64,000 bases of DNA from Paenibacillus sp. FSL R10-2782. GTDB lineage: Bacteria > Bacillota > Bacilli > Paenibacillales > Paenibacillaceae. Below, one piece after another: positions 17,927-26,043 of this stretch (positions are counted from its first letter, which is position 1; the number at the start of each line of letters is the position of its first letter). The DNA is taken from assembly GCF_038592985.1 (NCBI RefSeq), contig NZ_CP151951.1, forward strand, positions 3,897,001 to 3,961,000, given 5' to 3'. Both the position numbers and the translations under genes were made by a program. The notes under the pieces were generated by a model, which saw only the letters and a program-made list of their open reading frames with translations, made no database searches and was not told where the DNA came from.

Positions 17927-18757
17927 TCATCCTATCGCCAGCATAACCACTGTCGCATTATCCTGACTTTTAAAGCCTTTATCATTAATCATATCAATCA
18001 TTGCTTCCGCCATTTCCTGCGGTGCTCCACCCTTGCGCAGGATCTCTTCCAGCTCAATCTCCGTCAGTGCCTCCTGAATGCCATCGCTGCACAACAGCAC
18101 ATGATCGCCTGCGTACAGGCGAATCGGCGCAGCACCAAGCTCCATGCTCTCAAAGCCCTCATATCCCAAATAATTGACCAATTGATTGCGAACCGGGCTC
18201 GTTTTGGCCTCTTCCGAGGTCATCTGTCCAGCAAGCACCCGTTCCTCCAGCAAGGTTTCCGCCGTATGCTTGGAATTGACGCTCTGAAAATGACCATTAC
18301 GATAAATTGTAATCAGGCTATCTCCCACCGCTCCGTAATACAACTGATAGCCGCAAATGATGACCGCCGCCAGCGTGGTTCCTCCGCCCTGCCCATTCAA
18401 ATTTTGCAAAATACCGCGATTGCTCTGAGTTGCGGCTTCTGCAAAATAGCCGTTCAGGTTCGACGCGTCCTCCAGCTTGGCAAACGCCTTCGTAAAGGTC
18501 GTCACCGCCAAGGTACTGGACATGCGCCCATTAGCCAGTCCGCTGATCCCGTCTGCGACAACCGCCAGCGTACCGACAGGTGTCGTCATACTTGCAAAAT
18601 AATCATCCTGCTCGCTTCGGCTCCCGATCGTTTGACCATTTCCAATCTCAATTCCACTCATGGTACGGCTGCCGGAGCTTCGTGTCAGCCGCATGCGGAT
18701 CATGAGAAGAACAGCGAATAGCACCGCAGCTCCACATACAACAAAATAAGGCTGCAT
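17927..18757 (-). CDS. PP2C-family Ser/Thr protein phosphatase, membrane-anchored
   Basis: A 276-residue protein phosphatase with one N-terminal membrane helix (YFVVCGAAVLFAVLLMIRM, about 4-22). The PP2C domain has all metal motifs: EQDDYF (D51-D52), VVADGISG (D69), GGTTLAAVII, AVGDSLITIYRNG, LLCSDGIQE and QDNATVVML. It would dephosphorylate Ser/Thr on cluster proteins, opposing the kinase at 26007-26918. I chose the ATG at 18757 because GGGAGGT lies 7 bases upstream; an in-frame start at 18814 would overlap the FHA gene. It is followed 22 bases later by the degenerate PP2C. Confidence 0.88.
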   Translation of the reverse strand: MQPYFVVCGAAVLFAVLLMIRMRLTRSSGSRTMSGIEIGNGQTIGSRSEQDDYFASMTTPVGTLAVVADGISGLANGRMSSTLAVTTFTKAFAKLEDASNLNGYFAEAATQSNRGILQNLNGQGGGTTLAAVIICGYQLYYGAVGDSLITIYRNGHFQSVNSKHTAETLLEERVLAGQMTSEEAKTSPVRNQLVNYLGYEGFESMELGAAPIRLYAGDHVLLCSDGIQEALTEIELEEILRKGGAPQEMAEAMIDMINDKGFKSQDNATVVMLAIG

Positions 18758-18791
18758 TTCGTTACCTCCCTGCACCATACCCACTTCCGTC

Positions 18792-19319
18792 CTAGTTTTC
18801 GTTGTCCCACTCAAAATGGGCGCCGCACAGCGGAATAAAGATAAACTTGCTGTGTCCCAGTTGAATCACGTCATAAGCAGCCAGTTCCGCTGGTGAATAT
18901 ACCGCCTCATTATTGTGATACGCCAAGCCTGACGAATCCCCTGGCAGCAAGTAGAAATTACGCTTCTTCGGATCATATACAATGACTGCATGATTTCTAC
19001 GGGAAATCGTGTTGTCCCCAACAATACGGACATGCATTTCCTCGGCGCGTCCAATAAAGTTTTTCTCGGCCATAATGCGGTAGTCCTGGCCCACCTGTGC
19101 TCCTTCGATGCATACCAGCCATCCGGTTACCGGGTGGATTCCCACCGTCTCACCTAAATATGGCATCGTTTTGTCATCGTCTCCCGCACCGTTGGTTTTT
19201 GCCGTTGGTTCAACATTTTTGGGTGCGGCTACATTTACCACCGTATTACAATAAGGACACGTATTTCCGTGCTTTCGTGTACTGAACATGTGTCCGTTCG
19301 GGCATCTTGTCAAACTCAT
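18792..19319 (-). CDS. zinc-ribbon FHA-domain protein
   Basis: A 175-residue soluble protein. An N-terminal zinc ribbon (CPNGHMFS, then CPYC at residues 21-24) leads through a linker (about 28-60, with acidic GDDDKTMPYLGETVG) into an FHA domain (about 65-168). The phosphothreonine-binding positions FIGRAEE, NTISRRNHAVI and GLAYHNNEAV are all present, so it should recognise phosphothreonine. The DKTMPYLGET stretch has threonines in an acidic context, like FHA substrates of Ser/Thr kinases. It precedes the active PP2C. FHA assignment firm; partner inferred. Confidence 0.85.
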   Translation of the reverse strand: MSLTRCPNGHMFSTRKHGNTCPYCNTVVNVAAPKNVEPTAKTNGAGDDDKTMPYLGETVGIHPVTGWLVCIEGAQVGQDYRIMAEKNFIGRAEEMHVRIVGDNTISRRNHAVIVYDPKKRNFYLLPGDSSGLAYHNNEAVYSPAELAAYDVIQLGHSKFIFIPLCGAHFEWDNEN

Positions 19320-19359
19320 AATCGGTTCCTTCCCCCATTGTCATGATTGTCTTTTTCAG

Positions 19360-19914
19360 CTATTTAACGAGCAGTCTCGTATTGGCGATATATAATAAAT
19401 CACCTGTGTAAATACGGTAGGGCTCACCGCTTTCCAGCTTCTTGGTTACACTTTCGTTTGCAGGTCGTAGTCCGGTACCGTTACCGGAATCCACATCCTC
19501 CACAAACCAGTCGCTGTTCACCCGGTTGAGCACCGCATGCTCTACGCTTACAAGAGATGCATAATCTGTACCTGCCAAATCAATATCCGCCTCAGAGCGA
19601 GCCGTTGTTTTGCCGATCAGGAGCGACGTTTCACCTTCGATATACCATTCTTTAATGGATTCGCCCTCTTCATCCATCAGTATCAGCTTGGCAATCCGTT
19701 TGCGCTGTGTCTGTGTCTGTGGCTTCGCCACACGTTCAACTGACACCAGATTACGCAGTATGTATACAAGCACGCCGATTCCGATACCTACCACGACCAC
19801 GGTTTTCAAACCGCTGTAGCCTGTACGACTAAACATATAAAAGGCGATCGCCAGCATCAGCCCGAACATGGCAACATCTATGATGAAAACCCATCTGTTC
19901 TGCGCCGTTTTCAC
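19360..19914 (-). CDS. membrane FHA-domain protein
   Basis: A 184-residue protein with two N-terminal membrane helices (about 9-28 and 36-54) and a cytoplasmic FHA domain (about 75-184). The FHA core is SLLIGKTTARSEADIDL, then VSVEHAVLNRV, WFVEDVDSGNGTGLR and GDLLYIANTRLLV. The usual Arg of IGR is Lys here, while the S-x-x-H and N-G-T positions are kept, so phosphopeptide binding may be weakened or altered. It would dock phosphoproteins at the membrane. It sits between the J-protein and the zinc-ribbon FHA gene. Confidence 0.83.
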   Translation of the reverse strand: MKTAQNRWVFIIDVAMFGLMLAIAFYMFSRTGYSGLKTVVVVGIGIGVLVYILRNLVSVERVAKPQTQTQRKRIAKLILMDEEGESIKEWYIEGETSLLIGKTTARSEADIDLAGTDYASLVSVEHAVLNRVNSDWFVEDVDSGNGTGLRPANESVTKKLESGEPYRIYTGDLLYIANTRLLVK

Positions 19915-19946
19915 TGCTTGCTTCCCCCGTTTCTATCCTGAAATCA

Positions 19947-20393
19947 TCACTTTTTACGAATACCGAAAAACTGGTTAAACATGGCTGAGGTATCCGTCGG
20001 ATCACCGGATTTTTTCGTTTTTTTCCCTGGTGAGCCTTCCTTCGTTTTCGGATGAAAACCGAAAAATTGCTCAAAATCCGTTCCTATATCAGCCGGATTA
20101 AATCCTTTGGCTGCGGGGCGCGCACCGCCAGATGCCGCCCCTCTTCCTCTCTCTGGCTGCGGTCCGCCAGCTCCCTCTGTTTTCCGGATGAGCTCGGCAT
20201 CGTATGCCTGCCGCAATGCTTCGTCACGCAAGGTATTATAAGCCTCGTGAATAAGCTTGAACTTGCGCGTTGCTTCCTCGCTTCCCTGGTTGGTATCAGG
20301 ATGATACTTTTTGGCCAGTTTGCGGTAAGCCTGCTTAACCTCTGTTTCCGAAGCATCCCGGCTGACACCGAGTAGCTCATAATAATTGGTCAT
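19947..20393 (-). CDS. J-domain (DnaJ-like) co-chaperone
   Basis: A 148-residue protein. The J domain occupies residues 1-70 with HPD at 31-33 ([10 protein letters not shown]), needed to stimulate an Hsp70 ATPase. The remainder lacks the DnaJ zinc-finger and C-terminal domains. It is a disordered Gly/Arg/Lys tail holding two copies of an F-x-Q-F-F-G motif (FEQFFGF at 107-113, FNQFFGI at 139-145). The likely partner is the Hsp70-like ATPase at 11270-13921. It begins after an intrinsic terminator that separates it from the tube and sheath genes. Confidence 0.88.
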   Translation of the reverse strand: MTNYYELLGVSRDASETEVKQAYRKLAKKYHPDTNQGSEEATRKFKLIHEAYNTLRDEALRQAYDAELIRKTEGAGGPQPERGRGAASGGARPAAKGFNPADIGTDFEQFFGFHPKTKEGSPGKKTKKSGDPTDTSAMFNQFFGIRKK

Positions 20394-20415
20394 TGTGTGC
20401 TGATCCCCTCTCCGA

Positions 20416-20456
20416 AAAAAACAAATATTAAGAGACCCGAGGGCCTCTTAATATTG
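20416..20456 (-). terminator. internal terminator between tube-like gene and J-protein gene
   Basis: An inverted repeat with arms ATATTAAGAG/CTCTTAATAT and a GC core (20424-20455). On the minus strand it is followed by TTGTTTTTTT. It lies within the cluster, so it should attenuate transcription of the downstream genes. Confidence 0.75.
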
Positions 20457-20523
20457 ATCCACCCTACGCTTGCGCGTGGAGTGAGTGTGTGTTCAAGCTG
20501 CGCTTAACGTCAGGACGTCAAGC

Positions 20524-20949
20524 TTAAACCGGATATCCGCCGTCGATGGTAGCCAGCTCGGTTTTGTCTTTCTTTTGTTTAATGTAGAGTGTAAATGCAC
20601 CTACACCTTCTGTGTCACCGAAGTGCTCGTTGTAATCTACAACGAATGCGTTCGGGAAGTGGATTTTACGCACAACTTGGTCAGCTGCGATAACTTCCAG
20701 TGTTACTTTACGGTAGCTGTCTGCTTTTTCAGCAGGAACCAAGGACCACAAAGCCAGTTTCAGCGTGTCGTCCGCGCTGTCGCCGTCTACGGCTGTGATA
20801 ATTTTACCGCTGATGCGCAGTGTAGAGCCTACATCAGTGGAGCGTGCATTGGAGTCGTCCGGTGTATCGGTGTCATAAATAACCGTTTGGATATTATCCA
20901 AGCCCAGCTCGATTGTTTCTTGTCCTTCAACTTTCAGTCTGAATCCCAT
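20524..20949 (-). CDS. Hcp/tube-like protein of the accessory cluster
   Basis: A 141-residue, strand-rich soluble protein beginning MGFRLKVEGQETIELGLDNI. Features include TLRISGKIIT, TLKLALWSLVPAEKADSYRKVTLEVI, KIHFPNAFVVDYNEHFGDTEGVGAFTLYIKQKK. Size, all-beta look and a helix between strands resemble phage tail-tube and Hcp proteins. Related Firmicutes proteins carry the uninformative label 'membrane-associated protease 1', yet no protease motif is present. The ATG at 20949 follows AAGGAGG by 7 bases; a longer in-frame opening to 21072 lacks signals. It follows the sheath-like gene, the normal sheath-tube order. Role is inferred. Confidence 0.7.
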   Translation of the reverse strand: MGFRLKVEGQETIELGLDNIQTVIYDTDTPDDSNARSTDVGSTLRISGKIITAVDGDSADDTLKLALWSLVPAEKADSYRKVTLEVIAADQVVRKIHFPNAFVVDYNEHFGDTEGVGAFTLYIKQKKDKTELATIDGGYPV

Positions 20950-20986
20950 GTGTGTTGCCTCCTTGAAATTAGGTATTATGATGGCT

Positions 20987-21005
20987 GGAGAAGCAGGGCT
21001 TCTCC
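20987..21005 (-). repeat. RNA hairpin between sheath-like and tube-like genes
   Basis: Perfect inverted repeat GGAGAAGC / GCTTCTCC with a three-base loop and no T tract, in the leader of the tube-like gene. Possibly an mRNA stability or processing element. Confidence 0.5.
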
Positions 21006-21068
21006 GCAATTTATGTATAAAGGCGGTTCTGGATAGAAACGCCTCTAACATCTTTCGTAGCGCTCGGA

Positions 21069-23237
21069 TCATGATTTGACCGAGCTGGTTCCTTTAGTAA
21101 TCATGACTTCCAGGTTCTTCACATTGCCGTTGAAGACCAGATCGATATGGCACATATTGCTTTTCTCATCAATAATGAAACTCATATCGTCTCCGTCCTG
21201 AATGATCGAGTTCACAGATCCTCTGCTGCCCAGCCACTTGCTCTTTTGGCTGCTCGGATTGTTACTGAAGAAACGGACGATATTTTCGTGCTTGAAGTCC
21301 CCTGTCTGGTAGCGCAAAATACGTTCAATGTACGTGCTGACTAGCGTCTTGTAGATGGAGTCAAAGCCGTCCTCGGACATCGCCATGCTTCTCGCCTTGT
21401 AGACGGTAATCCGGCGGATATCCTTATCCTGAATCTGAGCATTCTCGGACGAGAATACAAAGCCGAAGTTTTTACGGTTGATGGCATCCTTGATCGTGTT
21501 GGTGAACCCCGTGATTTCCTTGGCCATCGTCGTCACTGTGCGCAGACTGTTGTCTCCCGCTTCAATGTCGAAGCGTACGCCAGGGAAGTTTTTGTTGACC
21601 GTTTTGAACGTCTCACGCAGGTATTCAGGACACTGATAAGATGCGACCAAACCAGCAGCAACGTAGGCTGCACCCACATAAACGCCTTCGATCCACAGCT
21701 TGAGGATATCCTCTTTCTCCTTGGAGAGCTGCACACCGCTTTCGGTCTGTAGCATTTTGCTGTCGATAATGACACCCGATTTGTCCTTCGGAATAATCGT
21801 GAAGTTCGGTACGCAAGGAATCGCAAATTCGCTGTATTCTCTGCGAACGAGACTGGCGCATTTGTCGACATATTTGTCGATACCTGCTGTCGCCATACTG
21901 TTGAAAGTCGTTTCTTCACCGGATTCAAAATTAAAGAACATTTGAATTTTGTAATCCTTCACAACTTGCAACAGCATCGAGAGCGATTCCATCGAATTTC
22001 CGCCCTGCTTAACGACCTTCTCGTTGCCCTTAAAGCGTTCACGTGAAACCTTCACCTTACCGGCTGCTTCCAGCTCGACGGATGGAACGATACCGAACCA
22101 GATCGTGTCGCTGAATTCATTTTTGGCATTCACGGTGTTCAGGTATGTTTCCAGACGCGGGATATTGCTGCTTTTCACCAGCATGTCCAGCTTGTTATTG
22201 GCCACCAGCATGGTCGGCAACATACCTTTGCTCTTCGTTGCATATTGATCGAAGAACATTTTGACACCGAGGATTTTTTCCACAAGCGGCTTAACCGCCT
22301 TTACGAAATCATCCTTGGCATTTTTATAGAACTCCAGATATGTGTTGTAGTTCTGAACTTCAACTGCTGTATCAACCTTGGTCTGAACAGCCGGCAGCGG
22401 CACAAATGTGCGAACCACCAAATCCTTCACATAGTCGGAAGGCGTATCGGTAATCGAGTTGTAATCTTCCTCGAATACCTGTGACAAATCGCCCGTGCTG
22501 TTCTCGTCCAGCAGCATCAGCTCGGTGCTGTCACTCTTCGGTGCTTCAATAATTTTCAGCTCGCCGCTTTCCCCAATAGAAAGCATACCCACCTGGATCA
22601 GCTCACCGGAGTTTTCCTCCTGGGCGCCACCGAGCAAAAGGCGGGTTTTGATATCCTCAATCGCCAATGGCAGCATCGCCATAACGTTGTTATAGTTCTG
22701 GCTTGCTTCCTCGAACATTCCATTCAGCTTGTCGCCCATGTCGAGTTTCTTCGGATCGCCATCATCCAGCTTGTCATATTCACCATACATATAGTGAATT
22801 TCTTTGCGGACTTGGCGAATATCGTCCATAACCTTTTTCGGAGAAATCATATCCAGCAGATTTTCAAATTTGAAATCCACGTTTGTGATTCCTTGACTGC
22901 GCTTGGTGTCAATGAGCGTAAACAACATTTTCAAAAAATCATTACTTTGATTCACACGAATTTCAGAAATGCTGTCCTCATCAATCCCTTCCGGCTTTTT
23001 GAGGGTATAGACCACTTTTTGATTAGCCGCGTTAAAAAACGAATACACCGTCGGCGAAAATTTATCCAAAAATTCGTCGAAGCTACGCACCAGAAGGTGC
23101 TCGTTAATTTCCTTGATTTTCTCATCACTCAAGCTGTCAATACCCTTCACATCACCTACAATTGTGATCAGGTCCAGCTTTTCCGGGTTGATTTCTTCAA
23201 AAAGCATTGTTCGGTTTGTTTGATAAATGATTTCCAT
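21069..23237 (-). CDS. contractile-sheath-like protein of the accessory cluster
   Basis: A 722-residue soluble protein that I read as a possible tail-sheath/TssC-like subunit. The best evidence is in the last 250 residues: REYSEFAIPCVPNFTII, WIEGVYVGAAYVAAGLVASYQ, IRRITVYKARSMAM and SIYKTLVSTYIERILRYQ. The ending SNMCHIDLVFNGNVKNLEVMITKG resembles the terminal strand that closes phage sheath proteins. The N-terminal third is helical and acidic. It is longer than TssC, so it could combine TssB- and TssC-like parts. The start is uncertain: ATG 23237 (weak ribosome-binding site) is chosen; a TTG at 23306 also opens the frame. It is the first gene of the cluster. Confidence 0.65.
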   Translation of the reverse strand: MEIIYQTNRTMLFEEINPEKLDLITIVGDVKGIDSLSDEKIKEINEHLLVRSFDEFLDKFSPTVYSFFNAANQKVVYTLKKPEGIDEDSISEIRVNQSNDFLKMLFTLIDTKRSQGITNVDFKFENLLDMISPKKVMDDIRQVRKEIHYMYGEYDKLDDGDPKKLDMGDKLNGMFEEASQNYNNVMAMLPLAIEDIKTRLLLGGAQEENSGELIQVGMLSIGESGELKIIEAPKSDSTELMLLDENSTGDLSQVFEEDYNSITDTPSDYVKDLVVRTFVPLPAVQTKVDTAVEVQNYNTYLEFYKNAKDDFVKAVKPLVEKILGVKMFFDQYATKSKGMLPTMLVANNKLDMLVKSSNIPRLETYLNTVNAKNEFSDTIWFGIVPSVELEAAGKVKVSRERFKGNEKVVKQGGNSMESLSMLLQVVKDYKIQMFFNFESGEETTFNSMATAGIDKYVDKCASLVRREYSEFAIPCVPNFTIIPKDKSGVIIDSKMLQTESGVQLSKEKEDILKLWIEGVYVGAAYVAAGLVASYQCPEYLRETFKTVNKNFPGVRFDIEAGDNSLRTVTTMAKEITGFTNTIKDAINRKNFGFVFSSENAQIQDKDIRRITVYKARSMAMSEDGFDSIYKTLVSTYIERILRYQTGDFKHENIVRFFSNNPSSQKSKWLGSRGSVNSIIQDGDDMSFIIDEKSNMCHIDLVFNGNVKNLEVMITKGTSSVKS

Positions 23238-23353
23238 CACTGTCGGCAAACGAATTAAAGTATGAATATACGTCGAAAGCCCCATACACGGACACAGGAT
23301 GTCCAATTTAGAGCAATCGGGTTTCCACGCTTAGTTCTTTTGCCTCCTCCCCC

Positions 23354-23449
23354 CTACATAACATTCAAATTGGCCAAAGGATTCGGCTCATACTGCTGTA
23401 CGCAGTACGGGCATGTAACCTCGAAAATCAGTCCGAAGCGTTCATTTAA
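23354..23449 (-). other. possible gene remnant with CPYC motif in the cluster leader
   Basis: Within the long leader of the sheath-like gene a minus-strand open stretch reads ...RFGLIFEVTCPYCVQQYEPNP and ends in TAG (23354-23356). It has no start codon with a ribosome-binding site. An ATG in another frame (about 23447) would enter it after a one-base shift. Directly after its stop lies a very strong GGGGGGAGGAGG with no proper start codon at normal spacing. It may be a decayed zinc-ribbon gene or leader peptide; weak evidence. Confidence 0.3.
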
Positions 23450-23564
23450 CTTTTAATGGCAAAATTAAAACGGAGATATATCGTTCAGGTAACAAGGAAA
23501 GTTATGATTCTGTATATTCCGTGATCCTACTGTTATCCCAGTTTTTGCCGTTGATACGAGAGCT

Positions 23565-23594
23565 ATCATACAAAGTACCCGTTAGTTTTGTCAA
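23565..23594 (-). promoter_or_regulatory. strong promoter of the accessory cluster
   Basis: TTGACA (23589-23594), an 18-base spacer and TATGAT (23565-23570) on the minus strand. Transcription would start near 23558, leaving a leader of about 320 bases before the sheath-like gene. The remaining part of 23595-23867 presumably holds the divergent promoter of the VWA gene; I see no certain one. Confidence 0.65.
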
Positions 23595-23867
23595 TTTCTG
23601 TAGCCCCAGATTGAAATAGGGCAATTCGACTCATTTTATGCGTAAATACGTAATTTTTATGATATGTTAGACCTGTTTATTCAGGGAATTATTCACAAAT
23701 GGAACTCAATTGCCGATAGAAATCCATTGGATATTTCTGTTAAGCGTAAAAGTATCAAATTCATGGCTAATGTGAGGGTTAACAGTCTGTTTTGATCCTT
23801 TATCCCTTATATACCAAGGATTAGGAGAGTGGGCGCGCCCGCATTGGCCTCGTCGATGGAGGAGCTT

Positions 23868-25958
23868 ATGTTCAGAATGAGGAAATTGGGAATCATTGCT
23901 TTTATGACTTTTGTACTATTTTTTCAAATTGGCTCAAACGGGGTCATTTGGACTGTAAATCAGGCCAATGCCGCATCTTTGGGAACTGTTCCGGTCGAGG
24001 GTTATGATGCCGTTTTTGTATTGGATACCAGCTATTCCATGAGGGATACCGATCCCGAGGGCATTGCGGCCGAAGTTATCAATATGTTTATGGATTTGAG
24101 TGATGCAGACCGTACACGCGTCGGATTCGTCGCTTACAACCATCATGTAGTCGCCTCGAAGTCGCTGACTTCTATTGCAGTAGCAGCGCAAAAATCACAA
24201 ATTCAGCAGGAAATCAGAACGCTGAACCGTTCCGGTTATACAGATTTGGGACTTGGATTGCGTAAAGGCTCGGAACTGCTTGCCGCAGGGACTTCCAAAG
24301 GACGTCAGCCTTTTATGATCCTGTTATCCGATGGAGAGACTGATTTTGGAGCCTCATCCGGTTCCCGATCCAAAGGGGACTCAAGTAATGATGTGTCCTC
24401 CGTCATTAAGTCTGCACAGACCAAAGGATACCCTGTGTATACGATTGGTCTGAATCATGACGGCACGGTGAACCGACAAGAACTGGAGCGAATCGCTTCG
24501 CAAACGGGAGGAGCTTCTTTTATAACGAGCAGCGCCGAGGATCTGCCAGAAATATTAAACCGTATTTTTGCCAGTCAGATTCGTTCCAAGCTCGTTCCAG
24601 TCGCCGCGATTACGACCACCGGCGAAATGCAAGAATTAACAGTAGATATACCGGACTCTAGTATGGAAGAAGCCAATCTGGTGCTTTTGTCGGAGCATCC
24701 TCTTCAGGAAACACAGCTCTATTCCAATTCAGAAAATGTCCGCAGGTACAAATCGAGTCGATATGCGATTTTAAAAATTGAGCATCCACAGGCAGGCAAA
24801 GTCAAGCTGAAACTGAGGGGCATACGCGGAGATTTGGTCAAAATCAATTTGCTTGGCAGCTATCGACTGGAAGCTGAGGCTACCATGACGGGAAATAAGG
24901 AAACACAAGCCAGTGGAAACAAACTCGTGCAGCTACTTAAAGGACAAGCCATACCGTTCAAGGCCCAGTTGTTGCTGCCGGACGGTCAAAAGCTTACAGA
25001 CGAAGCCGTATACAAATCGCTTCAAGCCAATATCATCGTTACACCCGTAAAGGGCGGTACAAGTAAAAAGGTACCTATGACCTACAAGTCGGGATTTTTC
25101 CAGGCCGAATATGCGTTCCCTCTAACGGCGGATTATACCTGGCAGCTATCTTTGGACAGCCCGCAATGGTATCGCAAGGGAGCGGTCCATACCATCCATG
25201 CGGCGAATGCAGCACCGCAGGCTTTAAAGGACCTGACGATTCGTCTGGTGAAAGAAGACGGGGATGCCCGTCGGAGTTTAAGCGAATTTTTTACTGATCC
25301 GAATCATGATAAACTGACCTATAAGCTGGATTCAGGAGCCTCCGGGGATGCGGCAAATGCTGAGATTAACGGTACAGATTTGCTGTTATCCGGGCTTCAC
25401 ACGGGCGACTCCGAGCTGAAAATTACCGCTACCGATTCGGAAGGAGCATCCAGCAGCGCTACGCTGACTGTTTCTGTACAATCCCGATATACGGCCATCA
25501 AATGGACGGTAGCTATCAGTGTCGTAGTGGCGGCACTTCTGTACTGGTTCTTGCGGCCAAAGCCGCAGTTTGCGGGGAGAATCGAAGGATATTTCCTTGC
25601 GACAGCAAGTGGACAGGAGATTCCGGTAAAATCTTGGCCGCTCACCTCCTTTCCGGGCCGGAAGGTCAGCTTGCAGGCGTTGTTTCGTACGCTTGACGTT
25701 CACGAATCACTGCCAGAAGCGGAGCGGATTGTCTTTTCCGCAGGTAAAAAAGGAACACTTGTGGTCAAGCATGATACACGCTGCGCCTTGCAGCACGGGA
25801 AGGTCAGAATTGGCCGCAATAAAAAGGCCGTGCTGGAGTACAGCGACAAGCTGTACATTACGTTCGAGGACGGTGTAACTGAAATCGAGCTGCGGTACAA
25901 GGCGATCAAGCCCAATACCTCCGTGTACACCGATCATATTCAAGCTCCGACAGGATAA
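23868..25958 (+). CDS. secreted/membrane-anchored VWA-domain protein
   Basis: A 696-residue protein. It has an N-terminal signal peptide (hydrophobic 8-27, NQANA-AS cleavage-like site near 35), then a von Willebrand A domain (about 45-235) with an intact metal-binding DTSYS (53-57) and LLSDGETD. Beta-rich extracellular domains follow, including a cadherin-like segment near 440-535 (TDPNHDKLTYKLDSG). A single membrane helix near 541-563 precedes a cytoplasmic tail of about 130 residues containing GKVRIGRNKKAVLEY, which is FHA-like. I chose ATG 23868, with GGAGGAG 4 bases upstream; a GTG at 23829 opens the frame without signals. It diverges from the sheath cluster and converges on the kinase, linking extracellular binding to phospho-signalling. 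Confidence 0.82.
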   Translation: MFRMRKLGIIAFMTFVLFFQIGSNGVIWTVNQANAASLGTVPVEGYDAVFVLDTSYSMRDTDPEGIAAEVINMFMDLSDADRTRVGFVAYNHHVVASKSLTSIAVAAQKSQIQQEIRTLNRSGYTDLGLGLRKGSELLAAGTSKGRQPFMILLSDGETDFGASSGSRSKGDSSNDVSSVIKSAQTKGYPVYTIGLNHDGTVNRQELERIASQTGGASFITSSAEDLPEILNRIFASQIRSKLVPVAAITTTGEMQELTVDIPDSSMEEANLVLLSEHPLQETQLYSNSENVRRYKSSRYAILKIEHPQAGKVKLKLRGIRGDLVKINLLGSYRLEAEATMTGNKETQASGNKLVQLLKGQAIPFKAQLLLPDGQKLTDEAVYKSLQANIIVTPVKGGTSKKVPMTYKSGFFQAEYAFPLTADYTWQLSLDSPQWYRKGAVHTIHAANAAPQALKDLTIRLVKEDGDARRSLSEFFTDPNHDKLTYKLDSGASGDAANAEINGTDLLLSGLHTGDSELKITATDSEGASSSATLTVSVQSRYTAIKWTVAISVVVAALLYWFLRPKPQFAGRIEGYFLATASGQEIPVKSWPLTSFPGRKVSLQALFRTLDVHESLPEAERIVFSAGKKGTLVVKHDTRCALQHGKVRIGRNKKAVLEYSDKLYITFEDGVTEIELRYKAIKPNTSVYTDHIQAPTG

Positions 25959-25978
25959 TGGATAACATACGTCGGACA

Positions 25979-26043
25979 CAAAAAAGGGAAACACCGTCTC
26001 TTACGATTAACGAACCGTAAGAGTGGGGCGCTTCCCTTTTTTT
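25979..26043. terminator. bidirectional terminator between VWA and kinase genes
   Basis: A long hairpin (AAAAAGGGAA...TTCCCTTTTTTT, with the inner stem CTCTTACG/CGTAAGAG) has T tracts on both strands. It overlaps the last codons of the kinase gene, which ends at 26007. Confidence 0.8.
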
